Assembly: GCA_910588895.1 (NCBI GenBank)
Contig: CAJUSS010000110.1
Location: forward strand, 1-11,726
DNA: 11,726 nucleotides
Direction: 5' to 3'
Origin: an uncultured Lachnospiraceae bacterium
GTDB taxonomy: Bacteria; Bacillota; Clostridia; Lachnospirales; Lachnospiraceae
Shown here: piece after piece, positions 6,739-11,726 of the stretch
Layout: every line of letters starts with the position of its first letter
Numbering within the stretch: position 1 is the first letter of the stretch
Program-made: the position numbers and the translations under genes
Notes under the pieces: generated by a model
Told to the model about the DNA's origin: nothing
Seen by the model: the letters and a program-made list of their open reading frames with translations, nothing else
Databases searched by the model: none

Positions 6739-6978
6739 CTACAGATACTTATAGAGATCCTTCGCCTCGTCCTTCTTGACCGTCTCCTGCACATCCAGCA
6801 CCTGTACCTTTACCGCTTTCGCGCCAAACTGGATCTCGATCACATCCCCCTCCTTTACGCTCAGGGATGCCTTCGCAGGCTTGTCATTTACCATCACCCG
6901 CCCTGCGTCGCAGGCTTCATTGGCCACTGTACGACGCTTGATCAGGCGGGATACCTTCAGAAACTTATCCAGTCTCAT
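6739..6978 (-). CDS. rqcP: S4-domain RNA-binding protein RqcP (YabO)
   Basis: RqcP binds stalled 50S subunits carrying peptidyl-tRNA and works with RqcH to add C-terminal alanine tails in ribosome-associated quality control. The 79-residue product is essentially one S4 domain: MRLDKFLKVSRLIKRR at the N terminus, then VANEACDAGRVMVNDKPAKA and the beta-strand VKEGDVIEIQFG, close to Bacillus YabO in size and layout. It starts 4 nt after the hup stop, with only a weak GGGTGAT-like binding site, so it is probably coupled to hup and driven by the hup promoter. It was formerly listed as Hsp15-like; the gene order before yabP favours RqcP. Confidence 0.94.
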   Translation of the reverse strand: MRLDKFLKVSRLIKRRTVANEACDAGRVMVNDKPAKASLSVKEGDVIEIQFGAKAVKVQVLDVQETVKKDEAKDLYKYL

Positions 6979-6982
6979 AAGA

Positions 6983-7258
6983 TCACCCGTTCACCAGATC
7001 CTTTAAAGCCTTGCCTGCTTTGAACTTGGGGCTCTTAGAGGCCGGGATGGTCATGGGCTCGTTCGTCTGCGGATTACGGCCCTCTCTTGCAGCTCTCTCT
7101 GACACCTCAAAGGTCCCGAAGCCGACCATCTGCACCTTCTCGCCCTTTACCAGTTCATCTGCTACTACATCCGTGAAAGCCTTCAGTACTTTCTCTGCGT
7201 CTTTCCTGGAAATCTCTGCCTTTTCAGCTACTGCTGCAATTAATTCGGTCTTGTTCAT
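6983..7258 (-). CDS. hup: DNA-binding protein HU
   Basis: Nucleoid protein that binds and bends DNA without sequence specificity as a dimer. The 91-residue product matches the family over its whole length: helical N-terminal half (MNKTELIAAVAEKAEISRKD), the hinge signature VGFGTFEVSERAAREGRNPQT, and the DNA-intercalating arm with the conserved proline in PMTIPAS, ending KSPKFKAGKALKDLVNG. ATG 7258 follows GGATTAGGAGG at good spacing. It has its own strong promoter and a leader of about 258 nt, and shares a transcript with rqcP. HU placed between mazG and rqcP is a clostridial variation on the Bacillus yabN-yabO order. Confidence 0.97.
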   Translation of the reverse strand: MNKTELIAAVAEKAEISRKDAEKVLKAFTDVVADELVKGEKVQMVGFGTFEVSERAAREGRNPQTNEPMTIPASKSPKFKAGKALKDLVNG

Positions 7259-7517
7259 TCGATCTTCCTCCTAATCCTTACAGAGCCGACAAAAATGACT
7301 GTCGCCTGCTCCGCATCATGATCGTAGCATCTGCTCAATATCTCACAGCGATCCCCATGCCTTGCCGAAGCGCCGCCACGGATGACAAGGGTCACTGTGG
7401 ATCCTCCGGGAGATGCACACAGAACGCAAGGATCGCATCCTGGCGCTGTACGGTCCGCGCAGCAGGTGCGCAAGACCTACCGTAAGGACCCGCTACTTTC
7501 ACAGCAAAATGTGTACC
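7259..7517 (-). promoter_or_regulatory. long structured 5' leader of hup
   Basis: About 258 nt between the inferred transcription start and the hup ATG, with no credible gene. Hairpins on the minus strand include TACGGT/ACCGTA (7479-7484/7449-7454) around GCGCA/TGCGC (7467-7471/7457-7461); CCAC/GTGG around GTGAC/GTCAT (7376-7400), which uses a G-U pair; and CGACA/TGTCG near 7285-7305. The stretch 7448-7466 matches the ftsH leader (2077-2095) at 17 of 19 positions. I do not recognise it as a named riboswitch or ribosomal-protein leader. Length and pairing are seen; a regulatory role is inferred. Confidence 0.5.
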
Positions 7518-7523
7518 TTATCA

Positions 7524-7552
7524 TTTATATCTGTTTCTCTCCCGTTTGTCAA
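7524..7552 (-). promoter_or_regulatory. sigma-A promoter of hup-rqcP
   Basis: Minus strand: perfect -35 TTGACA (7547-7552), 17-nt spacer and -10 TATAAA (7524-7529), so transcription should begin near 7517. This is the strongest vegetative promoter in the window. Between it and the mazG stop (7553-7689) I see no gene and no T-tailed terminator for mazG, so some mazG read-through into hup is possible. Confidence 0.85.
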
Positions 7553-7689
7553 GGTTTTTCGGCACTTTCCGAGGCGGTTTGCCAGGCTTTTTTGCTTTTG
7601 CGCGCAGCCAGCCGGCACACCGGGTCCAAACGCCCTCCGCGCGGCCTCCCCTGTACTGCATTCTACGTCCATTTTTGCAGTCTGTTCCT

Positions 7690-8100
7690 TTAGATCACCT
7701 CCCCTGCTGCCTCCTTGGCGGCTTTCTTCGCTTCCTTTTCCTGACGCTTGATCTCATTCCACATAGCCAGTCCCTCCTCCGGTGTCCCGGCCTTCGCACC
7801 TCCGAACACATGGGGATGGCGGCGGATCATCTTCCGGCAGACCCCATCGATCACATCCTGAGCAGTAAAGTATCCCTGTTCGCTGGCGATCTGGCTGTCC
7901 ATCATCAGGACCAGGAGCACATCCCCCAGTTCCTCGCACAGATTTTCCATATCCTTTCCATCTATAGCCTGGAAGACCTCCTCCGTCTCGTTCGCCAGGC
8001 ATTCTTTCATCGTCTCCAAGGTCTGCTTCCGGTCCCAGGGGCAGCCATGGTCGGAGCGCAGTGTGGCGATGATATCCAAAAGGTCGTTAAAACCGTACAT
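7690..8100 (-). CDS. mazG: MazG-family nucleoside triphosphate pyrophosphohydrolase
   Basis: Hydrolyses (d)NTPs to the monophosphate and pyrophosphate; thought to clean the nucleotide pool or act in stress. The 136-residue product is a single MazG domain: GCPWDRKQTLETM (19-31), the first metal-binding helix NETEEVFQAI (Glu38, Glu41), EELGDVLLVLMM (Glu57, Asp60) and the typical RRHPHVFG. The first Glu of the EExxE motif is Asn37, but the four usual ligands are kept. It is half the size of E. coli MazG and lacks the methylase-like domain fused to Bacillus YabN. The tail is a Lys/Ala-rich helix. ATG 8100 has AAGGAGGG upstream. No clear promoter is seen after the rpsR terminator. Confidence 0.93.
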   Translation of the reverse strand: MYGFNDLLDIIATLRSDHGCPWDRKQTLETMKECLANETEEVFQAIDGKDMENLCEELGDVLLVLMMDSQIASEQGYFTAQDVIDGVCRKMIRRHPHVFGGAKAGTPEEGLAMWNEIKRQEKEAKKAAKEAAGEVI

Positions 8101-8123
8101 TTAGATCCCTCCTTTTCTAGTTT

Positions 8124-8149
8124 GCCGATCGGTCGTTCAGCCGATCGGC
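8124..8149 (-). promoter_or_regulatory. perfect 9-bp hairpin upstream of mazG
   Basis: GCCGATCGG (8124-8132) and CCGATCGGC (8141-8149) are exact inverted repeats around an 8-nt loop, between the rpsR terminator and the mazG binding site. No T-run follows on the minus strand, so it is not a terminator. It may be a leader stem in mazG mRNA or an operator-like site; each arm contains the self-complementary CCGATCGG. Confidence 0.5.
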
Positions 8150-8174
8150 GCAGGACGCACATTTCTGCTGAAAC

Positions 8175-8205
8175 AAAAAAGCCCAGAAGATCGACACTTC
8201 TGGGC
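8175..8205 (-). terminator. intrinsic terminator of rpsF-ssb-rpsR
   Basis: Minus strand: GCCCAGAAG, a 7-nt loop, CTTCTGGGC, then six Ts (8175-8180). A perfect 9-bp GC-rich stem with an immediate T-run, 15 nt after the rpsR stop, is a textbook Rho-independent terminator. Confidence 0.95.
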
Positions 8206-8220
8206 TCTCTGCCTACTAGA

Positions 8221-8487
8221 TCAGTCGCAGGTATACGGCATCAGCGCGATGTGGCGTGCTCTCTTGATCGCCACAGTCAGTGCTCTCTGATGCTTTGCGC
8301 AGTTCCCTGTGATGCGGCGGGGAAGGATCTTCCCCCTCTCCGACACATATCGTTTCAGTTTGTTTACATCCTTGTAATCGATAACGCCGTTCTTATCGCC
8401 GCAGAACACGCATACTTTTTTCCTTCTGCGCACACCGCCTCTTCTTACTTTCGAAGCATCTGTCCTATCACCTTTATTGAATGCCAT
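8221..8487 (-). CDS. rpsR: 30S ribosomal protein S18
   Basis: Component of the small-subunit platform that binds 16S rRNA together with S6. The 88-residue product carries the S18 signature VNKLKRYVSERGKILPRRITGNCAKHQRALTVAIKRARHI in one run from the middle to the end. It has a CxxC pair (VCVFCG) plus the Cys and His of NCAKH, as in zinc-binding type S18 of Clostridia. The frame is open to an ATG at 8508, but the seven codons in between (MKRRTTP) are simply the AAAAGGAGG binding site translated. The true start is ATG 8485-8487, with the usual 9-nt spacing. It is last in the operon and followed by a strong terminator. Confidence 0.97.
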   Translation of the reverse strand: MAFNKGDRTDASKVRRGGVRRRKKVCVFCGDKNGVIDYKDVNKLKRYVSERGKILPRRITGNCAKHQRALTVAIKRARHIALMPYTCD

Positions 8488-8518
8488 TGGTGTTGTCCTC
8501 CTTTTCATATTCTGGAAC

Positions 8519-8550
8519 CGGCCGCAGCCCTCAGACAGGGCTCGGGGCCG
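8519..8550 (-). promoter_or_regulatory. hairpin between ssb and rpsR
   Basis: In the 74-nt gap, AGCCCT (8526-8531) pairs with AGGGCT (8537-8542), and flanking CGGCC/GGCCG (8519-8523/8546-8550) extends the stem across a small internal loop. No T-run follows in either direction, so it is unlikely to stop transcription. It may stabilise or mark a processing point in the operon mRNA upstream of the rpsR binding site. Confidence 0.45.
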
Positions 8551-8561
8551 TAAACGTTGGT

Positions 8562-9041
8562 CTAATTAAAGGGAAGTCCCTCATCCTCGACCCCATCCGG
8601 GATGTTCATAAATCCGTCGCCGATCGCGCTGGACGGCGCCGGTCTCTGGGCCGGAGCAGACTGCTGATAGCTGTTATTCCCATAACCGCTCATATCAGCC
8701 GCCGCGCCCTTGCTGTCCGCGAACTCCTGATCGTCTATGATCACTTCTGTGGTATAGACCTTCTGGCCGTCCCGGTTGATATAGCTCCCGGTCTGTATCC
8801 GGCCGGAGATCAAAACGCGCATCCCCTGGTGGAAATACTTCTCCGCAAACTCGCCTGCGCGGTCAAAGGCCACACAGGGGATGAAATCTGCGGTCTGCTC
8901 GTTCCCGTCCTGGTTCTGGCTCCGGCGCCCTCTGCGGTCCACCGCCAGCGTATATCTGGCGATCGCCATGGCGCGCTCTCCCTGCGAATAACGGACCTCC
9001 GGGTCCCTGGTCAATCTTCCCATAAGGATCACTCTGTTCAT
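8562..9041 (-). CDS. ssb: single-stranded DNA-binding protein
   Basis: Coats single-stranded DNA in replication, repair and recombination, and recruits partners through its C-terminal tip. The 159-residue product starts MNRVILMGRLTRDPEVRYS and has an OB fold to about residue 110 (DFIPCVAFDRAGEFAEKY, then MRVLISGRIQTGSY). A low-complexity Gln/Ala/Pro-rich linker follows, then the acidic tip EDEGLPFN, a variant of the usual DDDxPF. Size and layout are those of the replicative SSB. ATG 9041 has only a weak purine-rich site (GAGAAAGAGTGG), so its translation may depend on rpsF upstream (61-nt gap). Its place between rpsF and rpsR is conserved in Firmicutes. Confidence 0.97.
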   Translation of the reverse strand: MNRVILMGRLTRDPEVRYSQGERAMAIARYTLAVDRRGRRSQNQDGNEQTADFIPCVAFDRAGEFAEKYFHQGMRVLISGRIQTGSYINRDGQKVYTTEVIIDDQEFADSKGAAADMSGYGNNSYQQSAPAQRPAPSSAIGDGFMNIPDGVEDEGLPFN

Positions 9042-9102
9042 ATATCCACTCTTTCTCTCAAGCGCGGACCCTTCCGCAGCCTCCCGCTGCCGGACGATCC
9101 TC

Positions 9103-9390
9103 TTAAGCTTCCTGCTTCACGACTAAATATCGGATGACTGGTTCCATGATACGAACGTGAGCCTCGACTTCGTTAGGGCAGTTGCTGTCGCCTTCGAACT
9201 GGATAAAATAATAGAAGGCTTCTCTCATCTTCTGGATCTCATATGCCAGCCTCTTCTTACCCCATTCGTCCACGTTGGTCACAGTACCGCCGAAACGGGT
9301 GATGTAACCTTTTACTTTCTCGATCGCTGCCGCTCTCTCTTCGTCTTCCAGCTTCACATTCAGAACAACGGCTAACTCATACTTGTTCAT
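9103..9390 (-). CDS. rpsF: 30S ribosomal protein S6
   Basis: Binds S18 and 16S rRNA in the central domain of the small subunit. The 95-residue product has the family fold and landmarks: MNKYELAVVLNVKL, ITRFGGTVTNVDEWGKKRLAYEI in the middle, and AFYYFIQFEG, then IMEPVIRYLVVKQEA at the end. ATG 9390 follows AAGGAGGT at good spacing. First gene of rpsF-ssb-rpsR. Its leader contains a plausible binding site for the S6:S18 complex, so the operon may be under feedback control. Confidence 0.97.
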   Translation of the reverse strand: MNKYELAVVLNVKLEDEERAAAIEKVKGYITRFGGTVTNVDEWGKKRLAYEIQKMREAFYYFIQFEGDSNCPNEVEAHVRIMEPVIRYLVVKQEA

Positions 9391-9417
9391 CTTGCTTTAC
9401 CTCCTTGTGGTCTTCTG

Positions 9418-9457
9418 GCCCCTGTCTGTCTCGGTTTGGTCACATAATGACAGGAGC
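9418..9457 (-). promoter_or_regulatory. candidate S6:S18-binding leader of rpsF
   Basis: Minus-strand RNA: GCUCCU (9452-9457) pairs with AGGGGC (9418-9423), with one U-G pair. Directly on top sits a small hairpin GUCA-UUAUG-UGAC (9439-9451). The 3' side leaves an unpaired stretch containing CCG (9432-9434), following an ACC. A CCG in an asymmetric bulge beside a hairpin is the known core of the S6:S18 autoregulatory motif in rpsF leaders. The match is by eye from remembered features, not a covariance search. Confidence 0.45.
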
Positions 9458-9464
9458 AAGGAAA

Positions 9465-9494
9465 ATGATATGTCACAATATGTTACTATAGCAA
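9465..9494 (-). promoter_or_regulatory. candidate promoter of rpsF-ssb-rpsR
   Basis: Minus strand: -35 TTGCTA (9489-9494), 18-nt spacer, -10 TATCAT (9465-9470). Transcription would start near 9458, right at the first base of the rpsF leader stem. An alternative a little upstream is TTGCAC (9508-9513), 17 nt, TATAGT (9485-9490). The region is AT-rich compared with its surroundings. Confidence 0.45.
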
Positions 9495-9813
9495 AGTTTT
9501 GCCGGATGTGCAAGCTTTTTTTGGGCTTTCGGCAGCTTTTAACTGATCACACCTACGCCAGAGAGGCCTATCGCAGGGATATGTCGCAGATGGTCCGCTC
9601 CGGGAGCTACTTTAGGCGGCTGAGCAAGGCGATACGGTGGCATCGTTAAGTGAAGCCAGCGCGGCAAATGCCGGAGCCCCATCGCTCCAGGGGCTCCGGC
9701 ATCTTAAGATCCGGCTTATCTTTTTCCTTCTGTCTTCTCCAGCATATCCCAGCATCCCCACAGATACATGATCCCCAGAGCCCGGTCTCGTGGCAGGTGG
9801 GCATGATCAGCCG
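9495..9813. other. intergenic region between dctM and the rpsF promoter
   Basis: No well-supported gene. A plus-strand frame of 59 codons (ATG 9470 to TAA 9649) has a possible AAGGAAA site and a basic, Arg-rich product, but no recognisable homology. It overlaps the rpsF promoter, so it is left as a finding only. A strong hairpin lies at 9668-9702. On the minus strand between the dctM stop and that hairpin, a short frame reads ALGIMYLWGCWDMLEKTEGK before a TAA. It may be the tail end of a lost gene, or chance. Confidence 0.5.
9668..9702 (-). terminator. 13-bp hairpin downstream of dctM, probable terminator
   Basis: ATGCCGGAGCCCC (9668-9680) and GGGGCTCCGGCAT (9690-9702) form a perfect GC-rich stem around a 9-nt loop. 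The tail is T-poor on both strands (TTTGCC on the minus side, then CTTAAGATCC on the plus side), so termination efficiency is uncertain. Its place between dctM and the rpsF promoter suggests it separates the two units. Confidence 0.55.
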
Positions 9814-11100
9814 TCAGAACAGATTGGGGAACAAGGCCGCCGGGATCGCAAGGAACAGATCCGAGAACAGGACCAGCAGCACAAGCACCGCCACCGAAGA
9901 GATAAAATAGGGCAATACTCCCTTAAAGGATCTTTCGATGCTCAGCCCGCTGATGGAACCGGCCAGCAGCAGGCACAGGCCATAGGGCGGGGTCACCAGA
10001 CCTAAGGATAAGGTCACGATGATGATCAGGCCCAGGATGATCGGGCTGATCTCCAGGGCGGTGGCAGACGGCAGGATGATCGGGACGAATAAGATCATGG
10101 CCGGCACAGCGTCCATAAAGGTGCCCACAAACATGAAGAACAGCACCACGACCACCAGAAATACCAGTCTTCCTCCAGGTATCCCGATAAAGAGCGCCTG
10201 GACTTTTTCATTTAGCTGATAGTAGCTCAGCAGCTCTCCCAGAGCATTAGCCGTGGCCAGCGCGAACAGGGAAAGGGAAGAAAGCTTCATGGTCTCCACC
10301 AGTATCCCCGGGATACGGCTGATCTTGATGGTATGATAGAAGAAGATCCCGATGATCAGCGCATACACACAGGCGACCGCCGCAGACTCCGTGGGGGTGA
10401 ACAATCCGGTCACGATGCCGCCGATCAGGATGAGCGGGGTCAGCAGGGCCGGGAGTGAGGACCATACCTGCCGCATCACTTCCTTGGTGGGCACTTTCTC
10501 TCCCTTAGGAAAGCCCTTCTTCTTCGCAAACAGGACCACCACCAGCATCATGGCCAGGCCCAGCATGATCCCCGGCACCAGACCGGTCATGAACAGCGCG
10601 CCGGTCCCCACGTTCGCGATACCTGCAAACACCACCATGGTGATACTGGGCGGGATGATCGATCCTAATGTAGAAGATGCCGCTGTGACCCCTACGGCTG
10701 TCCCCTTGTCATATCCCTGCTTCTCCATCGCCGGGATCAAGATCTTACCGATACCGGCCGTATCCGCCTGGGAGGATCCGGAGATCCCTGCAAAGATCAT
10801 GGACACCAGGATATTGGCATGGGCCAGACCGCCCCGCACATGGCCTACCGTGGACTTACATACGTCGATCAGACGGTCGGATATAGAACCCTCGTTCATC
10901 AGGTTTGCCACCAGGATGAACAGCGGTACTGCCAGCAGGGTAAAGCTGTTCAGGCCATTGAACATCTTTGAGAACACCACACTGTTGGGTATGATCGGAA
11001 GGGTCGCGATCCCCGCGAACGACACAAAGGCCAGTGCATAGGAGATCGGAACGCCTGCCAGCACGAACACGATAAAAAGAACCACCAATAAACCTTCCAT
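9814..11100 (-). CDS. dctM: TRAP transporter large permease subunit (DctM)
   Basis: Twelve-or-so-helix membrane subunit that carries organic acids such as C4-dicarboxylates or sialic acid into the cell, driven by an ion gradient. It needs DctQ and a DctP-type binding protein. The 428-residue product is full length for the family, hydrophobic throughout, with typical runs SGSSQADTAGIGKILIPAM, ASSTLGSIIPPSITMVVFAG, TGLFTPTESAAVA, GTFMDAVPAMILFVPI and LGLVTPPYGLCLLLA. The open frame extends to 11199, but those extra 33 codons lie in the end of dctQ. ATG 11098-11100 has AAAGGAGG at good distance, formed by the last dctQ codons. It starts 2 nt after the dctQ stop. The substrate cannot be told from sequence alone, and no dctP is in the window. 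Confidence 0.95.
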   Translation of the reverse strand: MEGLLVVLFIVFVLAGVPISYALAFVSFAGIATLPIIPNSVVFSKMFNGLNSFTLLAVPLFILVANLMNEGSISDRLIDVCKSTVGHVRGGLAHANILVSMIFAGISGSSQADTAGIGKILIPAMEKQGYDKGTAVGVTAASSTLGSIIPPSITMVVFAGIANVGTGALFMTGLVPGIMLGLAMMLVVVLFAKKKGFPKGEKVPTKEVMRQVWSSLPALLTPLILIGGIVTGLFTPTESAAVACVYALIIGIFFYHTIKISRIPGILVETMKLSSLSLFALATANALGELLSYYQLNEKVQALFIGIPGGRLVFLVVVVLFFMFVGTFMDAVPAMILFVPIILPSATALEISPIILGLIIIVTLSLGLVTPPYGLCLLLAGSISGLSIERSFKGVLPYFISSVAVLVLLVLFSDLFLAIPAALFPNLF

Positions 11101-11102
11101 AC

Positions 11103-11528
11103 CTACTGTCCTCCTTTCATCAGACTTCCCGCACTTTCCATGATCTGTCCTGTCAGATATAAGATCGAGGTCGCGCCGCACACCGGGATGCACAGCCATG
11201 TGGGGCCTCTCTTAAAGCTGGGGATACTGCCCCAGCGATAGTTCCAGAACTGTTTCGTCAGCCGGCATCCATAATAAAACATGAGGATCGAAACGATCAG
11301 CATGATGACCGCGATCGCGATGTCCAGCATGGTCTTGAGCTTCTTATCGGTCAGCTTATCGCTGACGGATGTAAAGGCAAAATGCTGTTTCTCATAGACC
11401 ATAGCCGCCGCCCCCATAAAGGCGGCCCAGATAAAGGAATACATAGACACATCCTCGGTCCAGATCGCCGCTATGCCCATGTAACGGCATGCCATCTGGA
11501 TCACGACACTTCCCAGGAAGATACTCAA
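11103..11528 (-). CDS. dctQ: TRAP transporter small permease (DctQ), 5' end lost
   Basis: Four-helix partner of DctM. Family features are clear: CRYMGIAAIWTEDVSMYSF, FMGAAAMVYEKQHFAF, two further hydrophobic segments (about 68-90 and 109-130) and GPTWLCIPVCG. The family's N terminus is still readable upstream (VVLGYLQKIQIIAGGIF, to about 11580) in the same open frame. However, that stretch has no ATG, GTG or TTG before the stop at 11616-11618. Only a CTG (11562-11564) or the TTG at 11526-11528 could start it, and the latter would cut the first membrane helix and has a poor binding site. An oppositely oriented gene begins 114 nt away, and no dctP is present. The gene is thus probably truncated at its 5' end or has lost its start; function is doubtful. 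Confidence 0.75.
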   Translation of the reverse strand: MSIFLGSVVIQMACRYMGIAAIWTEDVSMYSFIWAAFMGAAAMVYEKQHFAFTSVSDKLTDKKLKTMLDIAIAVIMLIVSILMFYYGCRLTKQFWNYRWGSIPSFKRGPTWLCIPVCGATSILYLTGQIMESAGSLMKGGQ

Positions 11529-11616
11529 AAAGATCCCGCCTGCTATGATCTGTATCTTCTGCAGATAACCTAGTACTACAGCGAACTTTTGATGGCCTGC
11601 GCCCTCTTTTTCTGAC

Positions 11617-11622
11617 TATAAT
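11617..11622 (+). promoter_or_regulatory. possible -10 element of the plus-strand gene
   Basis: A perfect TATAAT lies 21 nt before the plus-strand ATG. No -35 resembling TTGACA is at 16-19 nt, and the TG two bases too far upstream does not make a standard extended -10. If used, the leader would be only about 14 nt, just holding the ribosome binding site. Confidence 0.35.
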
Positions 11623-11642
11623 GAAAGAAAAGGGGTGGTATT

Positions 11643-11726
11643 ATGATGGATCCAACCATGTTTGATCCGATCGCTTTAGAAAACTGGTATTCCGATGATG
11701 AAAACAGTCTTTTGCTTCAAACAGAA
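11643..11726 (+). CDS. unidentified protein, N-terminal fragment
   Basis: The only plus-strand gene I accept. The frame stays open for 28 codons to the window edge and begins MMDPTMFDPIALENWYSDDE, then NSLLLQTE. A binding site AGGGGTGG (11631-11638) precedes two adjacent ATGs (11643, 11646); its spacing favours the second. The visible part is acidic, has no signal peptide or membrane segment, and I do not recognise it. It faces away from dctQ and may have replaced the upstream part of the TRAP operon. Confidence 0.55.
   Translation, partial: MMDPTMFDPIALENWYSDDENSLLLQTE

Noticed and set aside
7255..7473. 72-codon frame in the hup leader, overlapping hup by ATGA
   Set aside because: The ATGA junction looks like coupling, but the start is a TTG without a binding site, hup has its own strong site, and the Cys/Arg-rich product resembles translated structured RNA. 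Worth a look only if relatives keep the frame.
8488..8508. Seven extra N-terminal codons of rpsR from ATG 8508
   Set aside because: They are made of the ribosome binding site itself; S18 starts at the next ATG.
8519..8550. ssb-rpsR hairpin as a terminator
   Set aside because: No T-run on either side, and rpsR must be transcribed with the operon.
7546..8553. Plus-strand open frame of 335 codons
   Set aside because: It runs antisense through mazG, the terminator and rpsR, all certain genes. Its composition (His/Pro/Leu-rich, no family pattern) is that of a shadow frame in GC-rich DNA.
8481..9137. Plus-strand frame of 218 codons
   Set aside because: Antisense to ssb, whose protein is unmistakable.
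11101..11199. 33-codon N-terminal extension of dctM
   Set aside because: Lies out of frame within dctQ, has no family similarity, and a good binding site precedes ATG 11100.

Overview
The window looks like the core chromosome of a spore-forming, moderately GC-rich member of the Clostridia, most likely a Lachnospiraceae species. This rests on gene order and protein type: a run rqcP-yabP-yabQ-divIC-spoIIE-tilS-hpt-ftsH, a stand-alone MazG and an HU gene in front of it, and an rpsF-ssb-rpsR operon next door. AGGAGG-type ribosome binding sites and single-membrane sporulation proteins fit. I cannot name the species.

All complete genes lie on the minus strand, so the window is described from right to left. 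11643-11726 holds the first 28 codons of an unidentified plus-strand gene. 11103-11528 and 9814-11100 are the small (DctQ) and large (DctM) membrane subunits of a TRAP transporter. No dctP is present, and dctQ has no usable start codon at its expected N terminus, so this pair looks like a 5'-truncated remnant. 9391-9813 holds a strong 13-bp hairpin after dctM and the promoter and leader of the ribosomal/SSB operon. 8221-9390 is rpsF-ssb-rpsR, closed by a textbook intrinsic terminator at 8175-8205. mazG (7690-8100) stands alone. A strong sigma-A promoter (7524-7552) then starts a leader of about 258 nt in front of hup, followed by rqcP four bases later.

The next block is developmental. Between rqcP and yabP is a good match to a sigma-E (mother-cell) promoter. 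It overlaps an inverted repeat whose downstream arm includes part of the yabP ribosome binding site and runs into six Ts. Transcripts reading through from hup would hide that site, while transcripts starting at the sigma-E promoter would lack the upstream arm. This offers a simple way to keep YabP/YabQ off in growth and on in the mother cell. yabQ then overlaps divIC by 242 nt out of frame, and spoIIE encodes a SpoIIE that keeps the phosphatase and central region but has no membrane domain.

The last block is tilS (tRNA-Ile lysidine synthase), hpt (purine salvage; start overlaps tilS by 11 nt) and ftsH (membrane AAA+ protease, TTG start). A 186-nt leader with several hairpins and a heptamer present three times precedes ftsH. 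Part of this leader (19 nt, 17 identical) recurs in the hup leader.

Several starts were set from ribosome binding sites rather than the longest frame: rpsR (8487), dctM (11100), tilS (4057), spoIIE (5540). I saw no tRNA, rRNA, CRISPR array, transposase or prophage gene. The best candidates for something undescribed are the yabP switch, the shared motif in the ftsH and hup leaders, and the membrane-free SpoIIE.
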